Assembly (NCBI GenBank): GCA_046598525.1
Contig: JBKJIJ010000016.1
Coordinates: forward strand, 1 to 12,826
Length of the DNA stretch: 12,826 bases
Direction of reading: 5' to 3'
Source: Methylotenera_A sp046598525
GTDB lineage: Bacteria; Pseudomonadota; Gammaproteobacteria; Burkholderiales; Methylophilaceae
A model generated the notes under the pieces. It was given only the letters and a program-made list of their open reading frames with translations. It made no database searches and was not told the DNA's origin. Numbering within the stretch: the stretch's first letter is position 1; each line of letters starts with the position of its first letter. The translations under genes were made by a program, and so were the position numbers. Shown piece after piece: positions 6,135 through 12,577 of the stretch.

Positions 6135-6274
6135 TACTTTAACCTGCTAGATAGACGTAATGGGAGTAGAGATAGCCATGCAACTAACTTTTCAATATTG
6201 TATTCATGGGGATGGCTGTGTGAAGTGATTGCAGAGAGTCCTAAAATGCTAGGTTGTTTGGATTTCGCAACCAT
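6134..6274 (-). CDS. Doubtful short frame upstream of ardA, possibly Ash-like
   Basis: A 46-residue frame beginning MVAKSKQPSILGLSAI and containing SHSHPHEYNIEKLVAWLSLL. The same frame is open without a stop back to about 6,430, roughly 95 codons in all, but has no ATG before 6,274 and no ribosome binding site there; TTG at 6,356-6,358 is another possible start. The wording reminds me of short Ash-type proteins annotated next to ardA-like genes in phage and island leaders, where the open frame overlaps a structured RNA. That is memory-based and weak. It may equally be a non-coding leader that happens to lack stops. Confidence 0.25.
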   Translation of the reverse strand: MVAKSKQPSILGLSAITSHSHPHEYNIEKLVAWLSLLPLRLSSRLK

Positions 6275-6507
6275 GGGATGGTTGGAGATTTGGCGGAGCT
6301 GAGAAAGAGTTACATAGAACCAGAGGAATAGACACTTAGCTTGAAGCTTATGGGGCAAAATGAAAATTGGATTTTTAGTATGGAGGATCGGTTTATTGAG
6401 AAACGCGAATAGATCCCCCTGCTAAATTAAATGGGTGTGCTTAAAAATTTATTTAGCCTAGCAAGTAAAGTGTATATGCCTTTGTATATGCCTGAGCACA
6501 TGAAAAC
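6275..6507. other. Gap between the ardA leader and the tRNA terminator
   Basis: Apart from the upstream part of the doubtful open frame, I see no gene. The notable element is a 12-bp tandem repeat at 6,471-6,494, two units of TGTATATGCCT plus one variable base. As this stretch abuts the 3' side of a tRNA gene, an integrase gene or an attachment-site copy would be expected if an intact island began here; neither is visible. Confidence 0.4.
6471..6494. repeat. 12-bp tandem repeat near tRNA 3' end
   Basis: TGTATATGCCTT (6,471-6,482) and TGTATATGCCTG (6,483-6,494) differ only in the last base. The pair lies 14 bases beyond the end of the tRNA terminator. Short direct repeats next to attachment sites can be integrase arm-type sites, but two units are too few to claim that. 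Confidence 0.5.
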
Positions 6508-6541
6508 AAAAAAGACCTACAACGATTGAGATGTAAGTCTT
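6508..6541 (-). terminator. Intrinsic terminator of tRNA-Pro
   Basis: On the minus strand AAGACTTACA (6,541 to 6,532) pairs with TGTAGGTCTT (6,521 to 6,512) with one G-T pair, followed by a T-run (plus-strand A-run 6,508-6,513). It begins ten bases after the encoded CCA end of the tRNA. Confidence 0.75.
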
Positions 6542-6550
6542 TGATTTTGA

Positions 6551-6627
6551 TGGTCGGGACAGCAAGATTCGAACTTGCGACCCCATGCCCCCCAGGCATG
6601 TACGCTACCAGGCTGCGCTATGCCCCG
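6551..6627 (-). tRNA. tRNA-Pro (anticodon GGG)
   Basis: The 77-nt cloverleaf is complete. The acceptor stem is CGGGGCA/TGTCCCG with one G-U pair, the D arm contains AGCCTGGTA, the anticodon stem is CATGC/GCATG around the loop CTGGGGG (anticodon GGG), and the T arm is GCAAG-TTCGAAT-CTTGC. CCA is encoded. It reads Pro codons CCC and CCU. Start and overall pattern match bacterial proline tRNAs, which begin with C rather than G. The gene has its own promoter (6,658-6,685) and terminator (6,508-6,541). Its 3' end faces the accessory half of the window, consistent with use as an island insertion site. Confidence 0.97.
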
Positions 6628-6657
6628 AACCGCACTACTGTTATGTAGTGAGGCTGT

Positions 6658-6685
6658 ATTATAAATCAAATACGCACGCTATCAA
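6658..6685 (-). promoter_or_regulatory. Sigma-70 promoter of tRNA-Pro
   Basis: On the minus strand TTGATA (-35; 6,685 to 6,680) and a perfect TATAAT (-10; 6,663 to 6,658) are separated by 16 bases. Transcription would start near 6,651, about 24 bases before the tRNA. The 5' leader contains the 6-bp stem CACTAC/GTAGTG (6,633-6,638 and 6,645-6,650), a likely processing feature. Confidence 0.75.
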
Positions 6686-6763
6686 AAGCCAATTCGGCTT
6701 TATATTTAAAAACGCGATATAAACTTTTGCCAACAAGCGTTGGGTTTATAAATCGGCGGAACG

Positions 6764-6796
6764 AAAAAATAAAGCCGCTATAAAAGCGGCTTTATT
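6764..6796 (-). terminator. Intrinsic terminator after the merR-type gene
   Basis: AATAAAGCCGC (6,768-6,778) and GCGGCTTTATT (6,786-6,796) form an 11-bp stem with a 7-nt loop. On the minus strand it runs into a T-tract (A-run at 6,764-6,769). It closes the pheS-pheT-ihfA-merR unit. Confidence 0.9.
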
Positions 6797-6814
6797 TAAC
6801 TCACAACAAATAAT

Positions 6815-7225
6815 TTAAGTGCGTAATAATTGAATCACTGAGCGTAATTCTTTTTTAAAATACAGCATATCAAAACTCGCACTCAATTCAGTTTGCTTTG
6901 GTACGGCTATTGGTGAGTTGCTTGGTGCAGCTGTTGCCGCTGTTCCAACATTAGCATCGGCGCCATCTAAACGGTTACGCGCACCACTGATGGTAAAGCC
7001 TTGTTCGTATAATAATTCGCGAATTTTGCGGATTAACAATACTTCGTGATGTTGATAATAACGACGATTTCCCCTGCGCTTTACTGGTTTAAGCTGGGTG
7101 AATTCCTGCTCCCAGTAACGCAACACATGCGGTTTTACACCGCACAGCTCACTAACCTCGCCAATCGTAAAATAACGTTTGGCGGGTATTGGTGGTAATT
7201 GCACTTTGGGCGCTTGATCTATCAT
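6815..7225 (-). CDS. MerR-family transcriptional regulator, 136 aa
   Basis: Residues 18-86 form a MerR-type winged helix-turn-helix: YFTIGEVSELCGVKPHVLRY, WEQEF, then RRGNRRYYQHHEVLLIRKIR and GFTISGARNRL. The rest is a short Ala/Pro-rich linker and a C-terminal helix (SFDMLYFKKELRSVIQLLR) likely used for dimer formation. There is no cysteine-based metal-binding loop of the MerR, CueR or ZntR kind. The start ATG lies 15 bases after the ihfA stop codon, with only a weak AGGGG about 12 bases upstream, so it may depend on ihfA translation. A MerR-type gene directly after ihfA is a widespread arrangement in beta- and gammaproteobacteria; its target there is generally not known. Confidence 0.9.
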   Translation of the reverse strand: MIDQAPKVQLPPIPAKRYFTIGEVSELCGVKPHVLRYWEQEFTQLKPVKRRGNRRYYQHHEVLLIRKIRELLYEQGFTISGARNRLDGADANVGTAATAAPSNSPIAVPKQTELSASFDMLYFKKELRSVIQLLRT

Positions 7226-7240
7226 ACGTTAATATTACCC

Positions 7241-7537
7241 CTAAACTTGAGCGTAGTGTTCTTCTACTTTGCTTTTCAATTTTTGGCTGGCATGAAAAGT
7301 AACCACACGGCGCGCCGTGATAGGTATTTCTTCACCTGTTTTTGGATTTCGACCTGGACGCTCTGATTTTTTGCGTAATTCAAAATTTCCAAAGCCCGAT
7401 AACTTAACGCTATCCCCAGTTTCTAAAGCAGTACGCACCTCTTCAAAAAATGCTTCCACCATATCTTTTGCTTCACGCTTATTTAAGCCCACTTGCTCAA
7501 ATAACAAATCGGCTAAATCCGCCTTTGTTAAGGTCAT
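7241..7537 (-). CDS. ihfA: Integration host factor subunit alpha
   Basis: IHF is a DNA-bending heterodimer used in recombination, replication start and promoter activation. The 98-residue length is typical. It has the HU/IHF fold: LTKADLADLLFEQVGLNKRE at the N-terminus, GDSVKLSGFGNFELR (42-55), then the beta-arm RPGRNPKTGEEIPI (60-73) with the DNA-intercalating proline at 65. The alpha rather than beta subunit is indicated by the position after pheT and by the arm sequence RNPKTGEEIPI. GGGAG stands five bases before the ATG. The gap to pheT is 60 bases and to the merR-type gene 15 bases, consistent with one transcript. Confidence 0.97.
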   Translation of the reverse strand: MTLTKADLADLLFEQVGLNKREAKDMVEAFFEEVRTALETGDSVKLSGFGNFELRKKSERPGRNPKTGEEIPITARRVVTFHASQKLKSKVEEHYAQV

Positions 7538-7597
7538 ACGCTCTCCCTGAACATCTTTTATTCATTAATTTATTACGGTTGATTTTTTGTTTGGTAG

Positions 7598-9982
7598 TTA
7601 ATTACGCAAACTGGCAGAAAATTGTTTTTCTAATATTTTTAGTAATTCTGCCATTGCAGCTTCGGCTTCGATATCCACCAAAGTTTTATGAGTATCTTGC
7701 ATAAGTACTGATAATGCAAGGCTTTTTTTGTTTTCAGGAATACCTTTTCCTTGATATATATCAAACAGTTGCACTTGTGTCACAAGTGAAATGTTTGCTT
7801 TTGTAATCGCATCTAAAAGGTGCTGGACCGGCAAATCCGCATCCACAATTACCGCTAAATCGCGACGAATAGCTAAGGTTTTCGGCACTTCTGCATAGTG
7901 CGCAATTGGTTTGCGCATTAACGGAAATGCTTCCAACTCAAACAAAAATGTATTTTTAGCCAAGCTATATTGTTGCTGCCATTTTGGATGCAATTTACCT
8001 AGCCAGCCAATCGGATTGCCATCTAAATAAACGCGTGCTGATTGTCCAGGATGCAAAGCGACATGAGTTTCTGCGCGATATTCAGCCTTGCCATGCGTTA
8101 AGTCATCAATAGTGGCTTTCACATCGTAAAAATCCACTTCTTTTGTGGCGGCGCCCCACTGCTCTGGCTGAAATGCGCCATAAAACAAGCCTGCCACGCG
8201 CAAGTTTTCTGTGTATGCGCCCTGCTGTGATTGATCAAGTTGAGATTGATGGTAACTGCTGCCTAACTCAAACAGCATGGCGCGCTCTTGCTTGCGATTC
8301 AAATTATAGGTCAGCGTATCCAACAAACCACCCCACAAACCACTGCGCATCACGCTTAGATTGCTGGCAATCGGATTTTTTAACTTAATTGGATTAGCGT
8401 TACCTAATAAATCGCGCTCCCAACTTTCATCTACAAAGCTATACGTGATAATTTCTTGATAACCTTGCATTTGCAAGGTATCGCGCAACCAAGCCTGATT
8501 GAGCGCTGATTCACTGGCTGGCAACATGTTTAAGCTAGCCGTCGGCGTAATAGCAGCAATTTTATCGTAGCCATGCAAACGCGCGATTTCTTCAATTAAA
8601 TCTTCTTCAATCGCAATATCAAAGCGATAAGTGGGCGCTTGCACAGCAAACACATCGCCGTTTACGCTAAATTCAAATCCAAGCTGCGTTAACAATGTGC
8701 CAACCGTTGCTTGCGGTATGCTGATACCAAGCACTGATAACAAGCGTGCGTAGCGCAAATGCACAGTTTTACGGGCAGGTAGCGTATTGGTTACCGCTGT
8801 AATCTCGCCCGCTTTACCACCACATATTGCTAAAACCAAGGCCGTTGCACGCTCTAAAGCCATTTTAGTATTGCCAAAATCCACACCGCGTTCAAAACGG
8901 TAAGATGAGTCCGTGCTTAAACCCAATCGGCGCGCTTTGCCAGCGATTGCATCTGGCGTAAAAAACGCGCTTTCTAAAAATATATTAATAGTGCTATCCG
9001 TAACAGATGTTAAATCGCCACCCATAATGCCTGCCAATGCAATCGCACCGCTGTCGTCTGCAATCACCAAATCATCGCTGGCTAGGTTTACATCTGTGCC
9101 ATTGAGCAATTTAATTGGCTCATCTTTTGTAGCAAAGCGAACCTTGATACCACCGCTCAACTTTGCCAAGTCAAACGCATGCATGGGCTGGCCAAGCTCT
9201 AATAATACAAAATTGGTAATATCCACAATCGCGCTAATGCTACGAATACCGCTGCGCTCTAAATTACGCAACATCCAATCCGGCGTTTTAGCTTGCGCAT
9301 TCACTGATTCAATGACGCGGCCATAATAAGCAGGACAAGCATCAACAGCATCCACATTGACTGCTTGTGTCTTTGTGCTTTCAATTTTGGCTGCTTCAAG
9401 TGTAGGTAAGCTGACAGGCGCGCCTGTAATGGCGGCCACATCACGCGCAATACCTAAAATGCTTAAGCAATCGGCGCGATTAGGTGTTAATTTCAATGTT
9501 AATGCATGGTCATTTAAATCCAAATATTGGCGAATATCTTGACCAATTGGCGCGTCAGTTGGCAATTCTAGTAAGCCACTTGCTTCCGCTGCTAAGCCTA
9601 GCTCCTTGGCAGAACACATCATGCCAAACGATTCTACGCCACGCACTTTTGCGGCTTTAATACTGATGCCTGGTAATTCTGCGCCAACTAACGCACATGG
9701 CGCTTTTAAGCCCACGCGCGCATTGCTTGCACCACAAACAATTTGCAGGATTTTATCAATACCGTTTTCTTTGCCAATATTCACTTTGCATATTTGCAAA
9801 CGGTCTGCATCAGGATGCTTAAGCGCTTCAACAATTTCGCCAATCACAATATGGCCAAATGCAGGCGCAACAGGCGTCATTTCTTCCACCTCAAGCCCTG
9901 CCATTGTTAACGCGTGACTTAAGGCTTGTGAATCTAAATTAGTATTAACAAATTGGCGCAGCCAGTTTTCTGAAAATTGCAT
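7598..9982 (-). CDS. pheT: Phenylalanine-tRNA ligase beta subunit
   Basis: With PheS this forms the (alpha-beta)2 enzyme that charges tRNA-Phe with phenylalanine; the beta chain recognises the tRNA and carries the editing site that removes mischarged tyrosine. The 794-residue length equals the usual bacterial form. Domain order is normal: an N-terminal segment (MQFSENWLRQFVN), a tRNA-binding OB fold (about 39-148, with HPDADRLQICKVNIG), a B3/B4 editing region (about 210-390), a B5 domain (about 400-475), a catalytic-like core and a C-terminal ferredoxin-like anticodon-binding domain (about 700-793, AIRRDLAVIVDADLPVQHLL). The start codon has no recognisable ribosome binding site; the sequence before it is the end of a repeat element (9,991-10,124), so initiation may be less efficient than in relatives with tightly joined pheST. 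Confidence 0.98.
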   Translation of the reverse strand: MQFSENWLRQFVNTNLDSQALSHALTMAGLEVEEMTPVAPAFGHIVIGEIVEALKHPDADRLQICKVNIGKENGIDKILQIVCGASNARVGLKAPCALVGAELPGISIKAAKVRGVESFGMMCSAKELGLAAEASGLLELPTDAPIGQDIRQYLDLNDHALTLKLTPNRADCLSILGIARDVAAITGAPVSLPTLEAAKIESTKTQAVNVDAVDACPAYYGRVIESVNAQAKTPDWMLRNLERSGIRSISAIVDITNFVLLELGQPMHAFDLAKLSGGIKVRFATKDEPIKLLNGTDVNLASDDLVIADDSGAIALAGIMGGDLTSVTDSTINIFLESAFFTPDAIAGKARRLGLSTDSSYRFERGVDFGNTKMALERATALVLAICGGKAGEITAVTNTLPARKTVHLRYARLLSVLGISIPQATVGTLLTQLGFEFSVNGDVFAVQAPTYRFDIAIEEDLIEEIARLHGYDKIAAITPTASLNMLPASESALNQAWLRDTLQMQGYQEIITYSFVDESWERDLLGNANPIKLKNPIASNLSVMRSGLWGGLLDTLTYNLNRKQERAMLFELGSSYHQSQLDQSQQGAYTENLRVAGLFYGAFQPEQWGAATKEVDFYDVKATIDDLTHGKAEYRAETHVALHPGQSARVYLDGNPIGWLGKLHPKWQQQYSLAKNTFLFELEAFPLMRKPIAHYAEVPKTLAIRRDLAVIVDADLPVQHLLDAITKANISLVTQVQLFDIYQGKGIPENKKSLALSVLMQDTHKTLVDIEAEAAMAELLKILEKQFSASLRN

Positions 9983-9990
9983 ATTGTTTT

Positions 9991-10124
9991 AGCCACAAAG
10001 AACACAGAGGACACAGAAAAAATCTTTTGGATTTAATATTTTGTGAAGCTCAATATGCTGCGACTTTAGTCCTTATCTTCATTCTATAAATACTTGTTTG
10101 GATTTCTTGGTGAACTTTGTGGCT
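9991..10124. repeat. Inverted-repeat element filling the pheS-pheT gap
   Basis: AGCCACAAAG (9,991-10,000) and CTTTGTGGCT (10,115-10,124) are exact inverted ends of a stretch of about 134 bp. Read on the minus strand the pheT-side end has the ladder CTGTGTCC-TCTGTGTTC-TTTGTGGCTA. Repeats of the wording CTGTGTTCTTTGTGGCT are, from general experience, scattered in many environmental proteobacterial genomes. It carries no coding frame, so it would be a non-autonomous or palindromic repeat. It occupies nearly all of the 148-base space between the two genes. Confidence 0.6.
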
Positions 10125-10130
10125 TTAAAT

Positions 10131-11129
10131 CTATTTAAATTGCGATAAAAAACGCAAATCATTATTAAAGAAATGGCGTAAATCGTTTACACCGTAACGC
10201 AGCATGGCCAAGCGTTCTACACCAAGACCAAAGGCAAAGCCGCGATATTTTTCACTGTCAATATTCACGTGTTTGAACACTTCGGGGTGCACCATGCCGC
10301 AGCCGCCAATCTCTAGCCAGCCGCCGTTCCAGCTCATGTCCATCTCAGCCGATGGTTCCGTAAATGGGAAAAACGATGGGCGGAATCGGACGGTTAAATC
10401 ATCACGCTCAAAAAATTTCTGTAAAAAATCTTGAACCACGCCTTTTAAATTGGCAAAGCTGATGTTTTCATCAACCCATAAACCTTCAACTTGATGAAAC
10501 ATCGGTGAGTGCGTCGCATCAGAGTCTACGCGGTACACACGGCCTGGCGCGATAATCTTCAATGGAGGCGTCTGATTATTCTTCAGCGCATTTTCCATAT
10601 AGTGGATTTGCACAGGCGATGTATGTGTTCTTAGAACGTTATTTTCATCCACATAAAACGTATCGTGCATGGCACGCGCCGGATGATTTTCAGGGATATT
10701 TAACGCCGTAAAATTATAAAAATCCGTTTCAATTTCAGGCCCAGTCGCCACATCAAAGCCAATTGAATGAAATAACTCTTCAATACGACGTAAGGTTAAA
10801 GTAACTGGATGCAAACCGCCTTGTGACTGAGAACGCGCAGGCAAAGTAACATCCAATGATTCAGCCGCCAATTGTTTGGCTTGCTCAGCATTTAAAATGG
10901 CCTCACGACGCGCATTTAAAGCAGCTTCAACAGCTTGCTTAACCACATTAATCGCGGCTCCTGCGGCCGGACGATCTTCATTTGACAGCTTGCCTAAGCC
11001 TTTTAGTGCATCCGTTAAGGCGCCTGTTTTACCCAGATATTTTGCTTTAGCGTTTTCTAAGGCGGGCATGTCAATACATGCATTAAAGTCGGCAAGTGAT
11101 TCTGAAATGAGGTGTTCTAAATTAGTCAT
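10131..11129 (-). CDS. pheS: Phenylalanine-tRNA ligase alpha subunit
   Basis: This is the catalytic chain of the enzyme, a class II synthetase. The 332 residues contain an N-terminal coiled coil (about 1-90), then NHPARAMHDTFYV (148-160), RTHTSPVQ (167-174), APGRVYRVDSDATHSPMFHQ (194-213, motif 2 area), RPSFFPFTEPSAEMDM (250-265) and the ATP-binding motif 3 AFGLGVERLAMLRYG (299-313). I start at the ATG at 11,127-11,129 (MTNLEHLISESL), as in the family; the frame stays open 31 codons further upstream, but that part is AT-rich and unlike PheS. No clear ribosome binding site precedes the chosen start. A terminator separates it from rplT, so it should have its own promoter in the 110-base leader or depend on read-through. 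Confidence 0.97.
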   Translation of the reverse strand: MTNLEHLISESLADFNACIDMPALENAKAKYLGKTGALTDALKGLGKLSNEDRPAAGAAINVVKQAVEAALNARREAILNAEQAKQLAAESLDVTLPARSQSQGGLHPVTLTLRRIEELFHSIGFDVATGPEIETDFYNFTALNIPENHPARAMHDTFYVDENNVLRTHTSPVQIHYMENALKNNQTPPLKIIAPGRVYRVDSDATHSPMFHQVEGLWVDENISFANLKGVVQDFLQKFFERDDLTVRFRPSFFPFTEPSAEMDMSWNGGWLEIGGCGMVHPEVFKHVNIDSEKYRGFAFGLGVERLAMLRYGVNDLRHFFNNDLRFLSQFK

Positions 11130-11238
11130 GCGATATTTTAACTTAAAGTAATGTGTTTGTTTATGTTTAACTGATTGATTATGAATATATATTTTTAAAA
11201 AACCCTCTAAAAATACTTGCACTAATGATTAATGCCAT
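11130..11238 (-). promoter_or_regulatory. pheS leader, probable promoter region
   Basis: After the rplT terminator only this 109-base AT-rich leader remains before pheS, so a promoter must be here unless the terminator leaks. Read on the minus strand, AAAAATATATATTCATAAT (near 11,182-11,164) offers several -10-like hexamers, but no clear TTGACA-type -35 is visible. There is no GC-rich hairpin plus T-run between here and the pheS start, so an E. coli-style attenuator is not evident. Confidence 0.3.
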
Positions 11239-11266
11239 AAAAAAAGAGGCCGTAGCCTCTTTTTTT
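11239..11266. terminator. Intrinsic terminator after rplT, two-way
   Basis: GAGGC (11,246-11,250) and GCCTC (11,255-11,259) close a CGTA loop, flanked by seven A (11,239-11,245) and seven T (11,260-11,266), so on the minus strand the hairpin is followed by a T-run. The symmetry allows it to work in both directions. It separates the ribosomal protein genes from pheST. Confidence 0.9.
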
Positions 11267-11291
11267 ATTCTCAAACTAATTCAAGCAACAC

Positions 11292-11651
11292 TTAAGCCGC
11301 TAAACCAGCTTTTGCTAAGTCAACAAATTTGGCAAATGCTGCTTTGTCGAACACAGCTAAATCCGCCAAAACTTTGCGATCCACTTCAATTGAAGCTTTT
11401 TTCAAGCCATTCATAAAGCGGCTGTAAGTTAAACCTAACTCACGTGCACCTGCGTTGATACGGGCAATCCACAAGGTACGGAATTGACGTTTTTTCTGAC
11501 GACGGTCACGGTATGCGTATTGACCAGCTTTCATTACCGCTTGCTTAGCAACGCGATAAACGTTTTTACGACGACCGCGATAACCTTTGGCGGCGTTTAA
11601 TACTTTTTTATGTCTTGCACGAGCGATGACACCACGTTTTACTCTAGGCAT
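11292..11651 (-). CDS. rplT: 50S ribosomal protein L20
   Basis: L20 binds 23S rRNA early in assembly of the large subunit. The 119-residue length and strongly basic N-terminal half are typical: MPRVKRGVIARARHKKVLNA, then GYRGRRKNVYRVAKQAVMKA and YRDRRQKKRQFRTLWIARIN. The C-terminal half (LTYSRFMNGLKKASIEVDRK) is the globular RNA-binding part. AAGGAG precedes the ATG. It follows rpmI by ten bases. In E. coli and relatives L20 also represses its own operon by binding the rpmI leader; such control is possible here but not shown. Confidence 0.98.
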   Translation of the reverse strand: MPRVKRGVIARARHKKVLNAAKGYRGRRKNVYRVAKQAVMKAGQYAYRDRRQKKRQFRTLWIARINAGARELGLTYSRFMNGLKKASIEVDRKVLADLAVFDKAAFAKFVDLAKAGLAA

Positions 11652-11661
11652 ATCGGTCTCC

Positions 11662-11859
11662 TTATTGTGTTGGCATCATGGCGCGAACGCGTTTGATGTC
11701 AGTTGGTGAGATGATCGAAGTGCCACGTAACTTACGTTTTTGCTTAGTGGTTTTCTTGGTTAGGATATGACGTAAATGTGAGTGCGTACGTTTCACTTTA
11801 CCGTTACCTAAGAACTTAAAGCGCTTTTTGGCGCTGCTCTTTGTTTTCATTTTTGGCAT
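11662..11859 (-). CDS. rpmI: 50S ribosomal protein L35
   Basis: A 65-residue basic protein with the family start MPKMKTKSSAKKRFKFLGNG and the end SPTDIKRVRAMMPTQ, a component of the large subunit. I place the start at the ATG at 11,857-11,859 because of the strong AAGGAG seven bases before it and because L35 proteins begin MPKMKT; the frame is open for 19 more codons upstream, which cover the leader and do not resemble L35. It lies 70 bases after infC and ten before rplT, in the standard infC-rpmI-rplT order. Confidence 0.98.
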   Translation of the reverse strand: MPKMKTKSSAKKRFKFLGNGKVKRTHSHLRHILTKKTTKQKRKLRGTSIISPTDIKRVRAMMPTQ

Positions 11860-11887
11860 TTTTTTCTCCTTGGAGGTTGATAAAGAG

Positions 11888-11901
11888 TGCCTAGGCATGC
11901 C
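11888..11901. promoter_or_regulatory. Overlapping palindromes in the infC-rpmI leader
   Basis: TGCCTAGGCA (11,888-11,897) and GGCATGCC (11,894-11,901) are both perfect palindromes sharing four bases. They lie 28 bases upstream of the rpmI start, in the mRNA region where L20 acts in enterobacteria. They could contribute to a regulatory fold, but I see no confirmed match to an L20-binding structure. Confidence 0.35.
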
Positions 11902-11929
11902 ATTTCGCCGTATCACTCAAAAAAATTAT

Positions 11930-12529
11930 TTATTCTATTGCTGGTGTTTCTATTTTTTCAGCTGTCTTTTCAGCAGGTTTCGCCGCTTTTGGTGCTTTAA
12001 CAACTACTTTTTCTACTTTTTTAGGTGCTAACACCATCACCATTTGGCGGCCTTCCATTTTTGGAAACTGCTCAACCACGGCATGCTCTTGCAAATCAGC
12101 TTCTACGCGTCTTAACAAAGCCAAACCAAATTCTTGGTGCGTAATTTCGCGGCCTCTAAAACGTAGTGTAATCTTGGCTTTATCGCCTTCACCCAAAAAG
12201 CGGATGATATTACGTACTTTAATATTGTAATCGCCGTCATCTGTACCTGGGCGAAACTTAATTTCTTTAATAACTACTTGTTTTTGCTTTAGTTTTTGCT
12301 CATGCTGACGCTTACTTTCAGCATACTTAAACTTACCGTAATCCATCAATCTGCACACTGGGGGTGATGCGTTTGGCGCAATTTCAACCAAATCGATATC
12401 CGCTTCTTCTGCTTTCGCAAAGGCCTCGCGAAGACTTACAATGCCTAACGGCTCGCCTTCTATGCCCACCAAACGAACCTCGGCAGCGGTAATATCGCCG
12501 TTGATTCGTGTATCTTTATCTTGTGCTAT
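11930..12529 (-). CDS. infC: Translation initiation factor IF-3, probable ATA start
   Basis: IF-3 prevents early joining of ribosomal subunits and rejects wrong start codons. From the proposed start the protein has 199 residues: IAQDKDTRINGDITAAEVRL, then GEPLGIVSLREAFAKAEEAD, PPVCRLMDYGKFKY, KEIKFRPGTDDGDYNIK and KITLRFRGREITHQEFG, ending at the usual MVLAPKK. A Lys/Ala/Pro-rich tail of about 30 residues follows that many relatives lack. No ATG, GTG or TTG lies between the in-frame TAG at the ribosome binding site and the TTG at 12,470-12,472, which would cut off the conserved TRINGDI part. ATA at 12,527-12,529 stands six bases after AGGAG and fits. A rare start codon is how IF-3 limits its own synthesis in E. 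coli (there ATT). thrS ends 48 bases upstream. Confidence 0.95.
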   Translation of the reverse strand: MAQDKDTRINGDITAAEVRLVGIEGEPLGIVSLREAFAKAEEADIDLVEIAPNASPPVCRLMDYGKFKYAESKRQHEQKLKQKQVVIKEIKFRPGTDDGDYNIKVRNIIRFLGEGDKAKITLRFRGREITHQEFGLALLRRVEADLQEHAVVEQFPKMEGRQMVMVLAPKKVEKVVVKAPKAAKPAEKTAEKIETPAIE

Positions 12530-12535
12530 TGCTGG

Positions 12536-12540
12536 CTCCT
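12536..12540 (-). promoter_or_regulatory. Ribosome binding site fixing the infC start
   Basis: AGGAG on the minus strand is followed by six bases and then ATA. The stop codon TAG of the same reading frame overlaps the first bases of this site, so translation cannot begin further upstream. This leaves ATA as the best-spaced initiator. Confidence 0.7.
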
Positions 12541-12577
12541 AATCAAAAAAATTAAACCGCGCTACCTTGAAATTAAG

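Noticed and set aside
6144..6303. Plus-strand open frame opposite the ardA leader (SILYSWGWLCEVIAESPK)
   Set aside because: No start codon with a ribosome binding site, and it lies opposite the conserved leader region; best read as a chance frame.
10131..11222. Longer PheS with 31 extra N-terminal residues
   Set aside because: The extension is AT-rich, begins at GTG and is unlike the PheS family, while MTNLEHLISESL matches the usual start.
11182..11238. Possible Phe leader peptide before pheS (MALIISASIFRGFFKNIYS), similar in feel to E. coli PheM
   Set aside because: It has no ribosome binding site and starts right after the rplT terminator. No attenuator hairpin with T-run lies between it and pheS, so the attenuation layout is missing.
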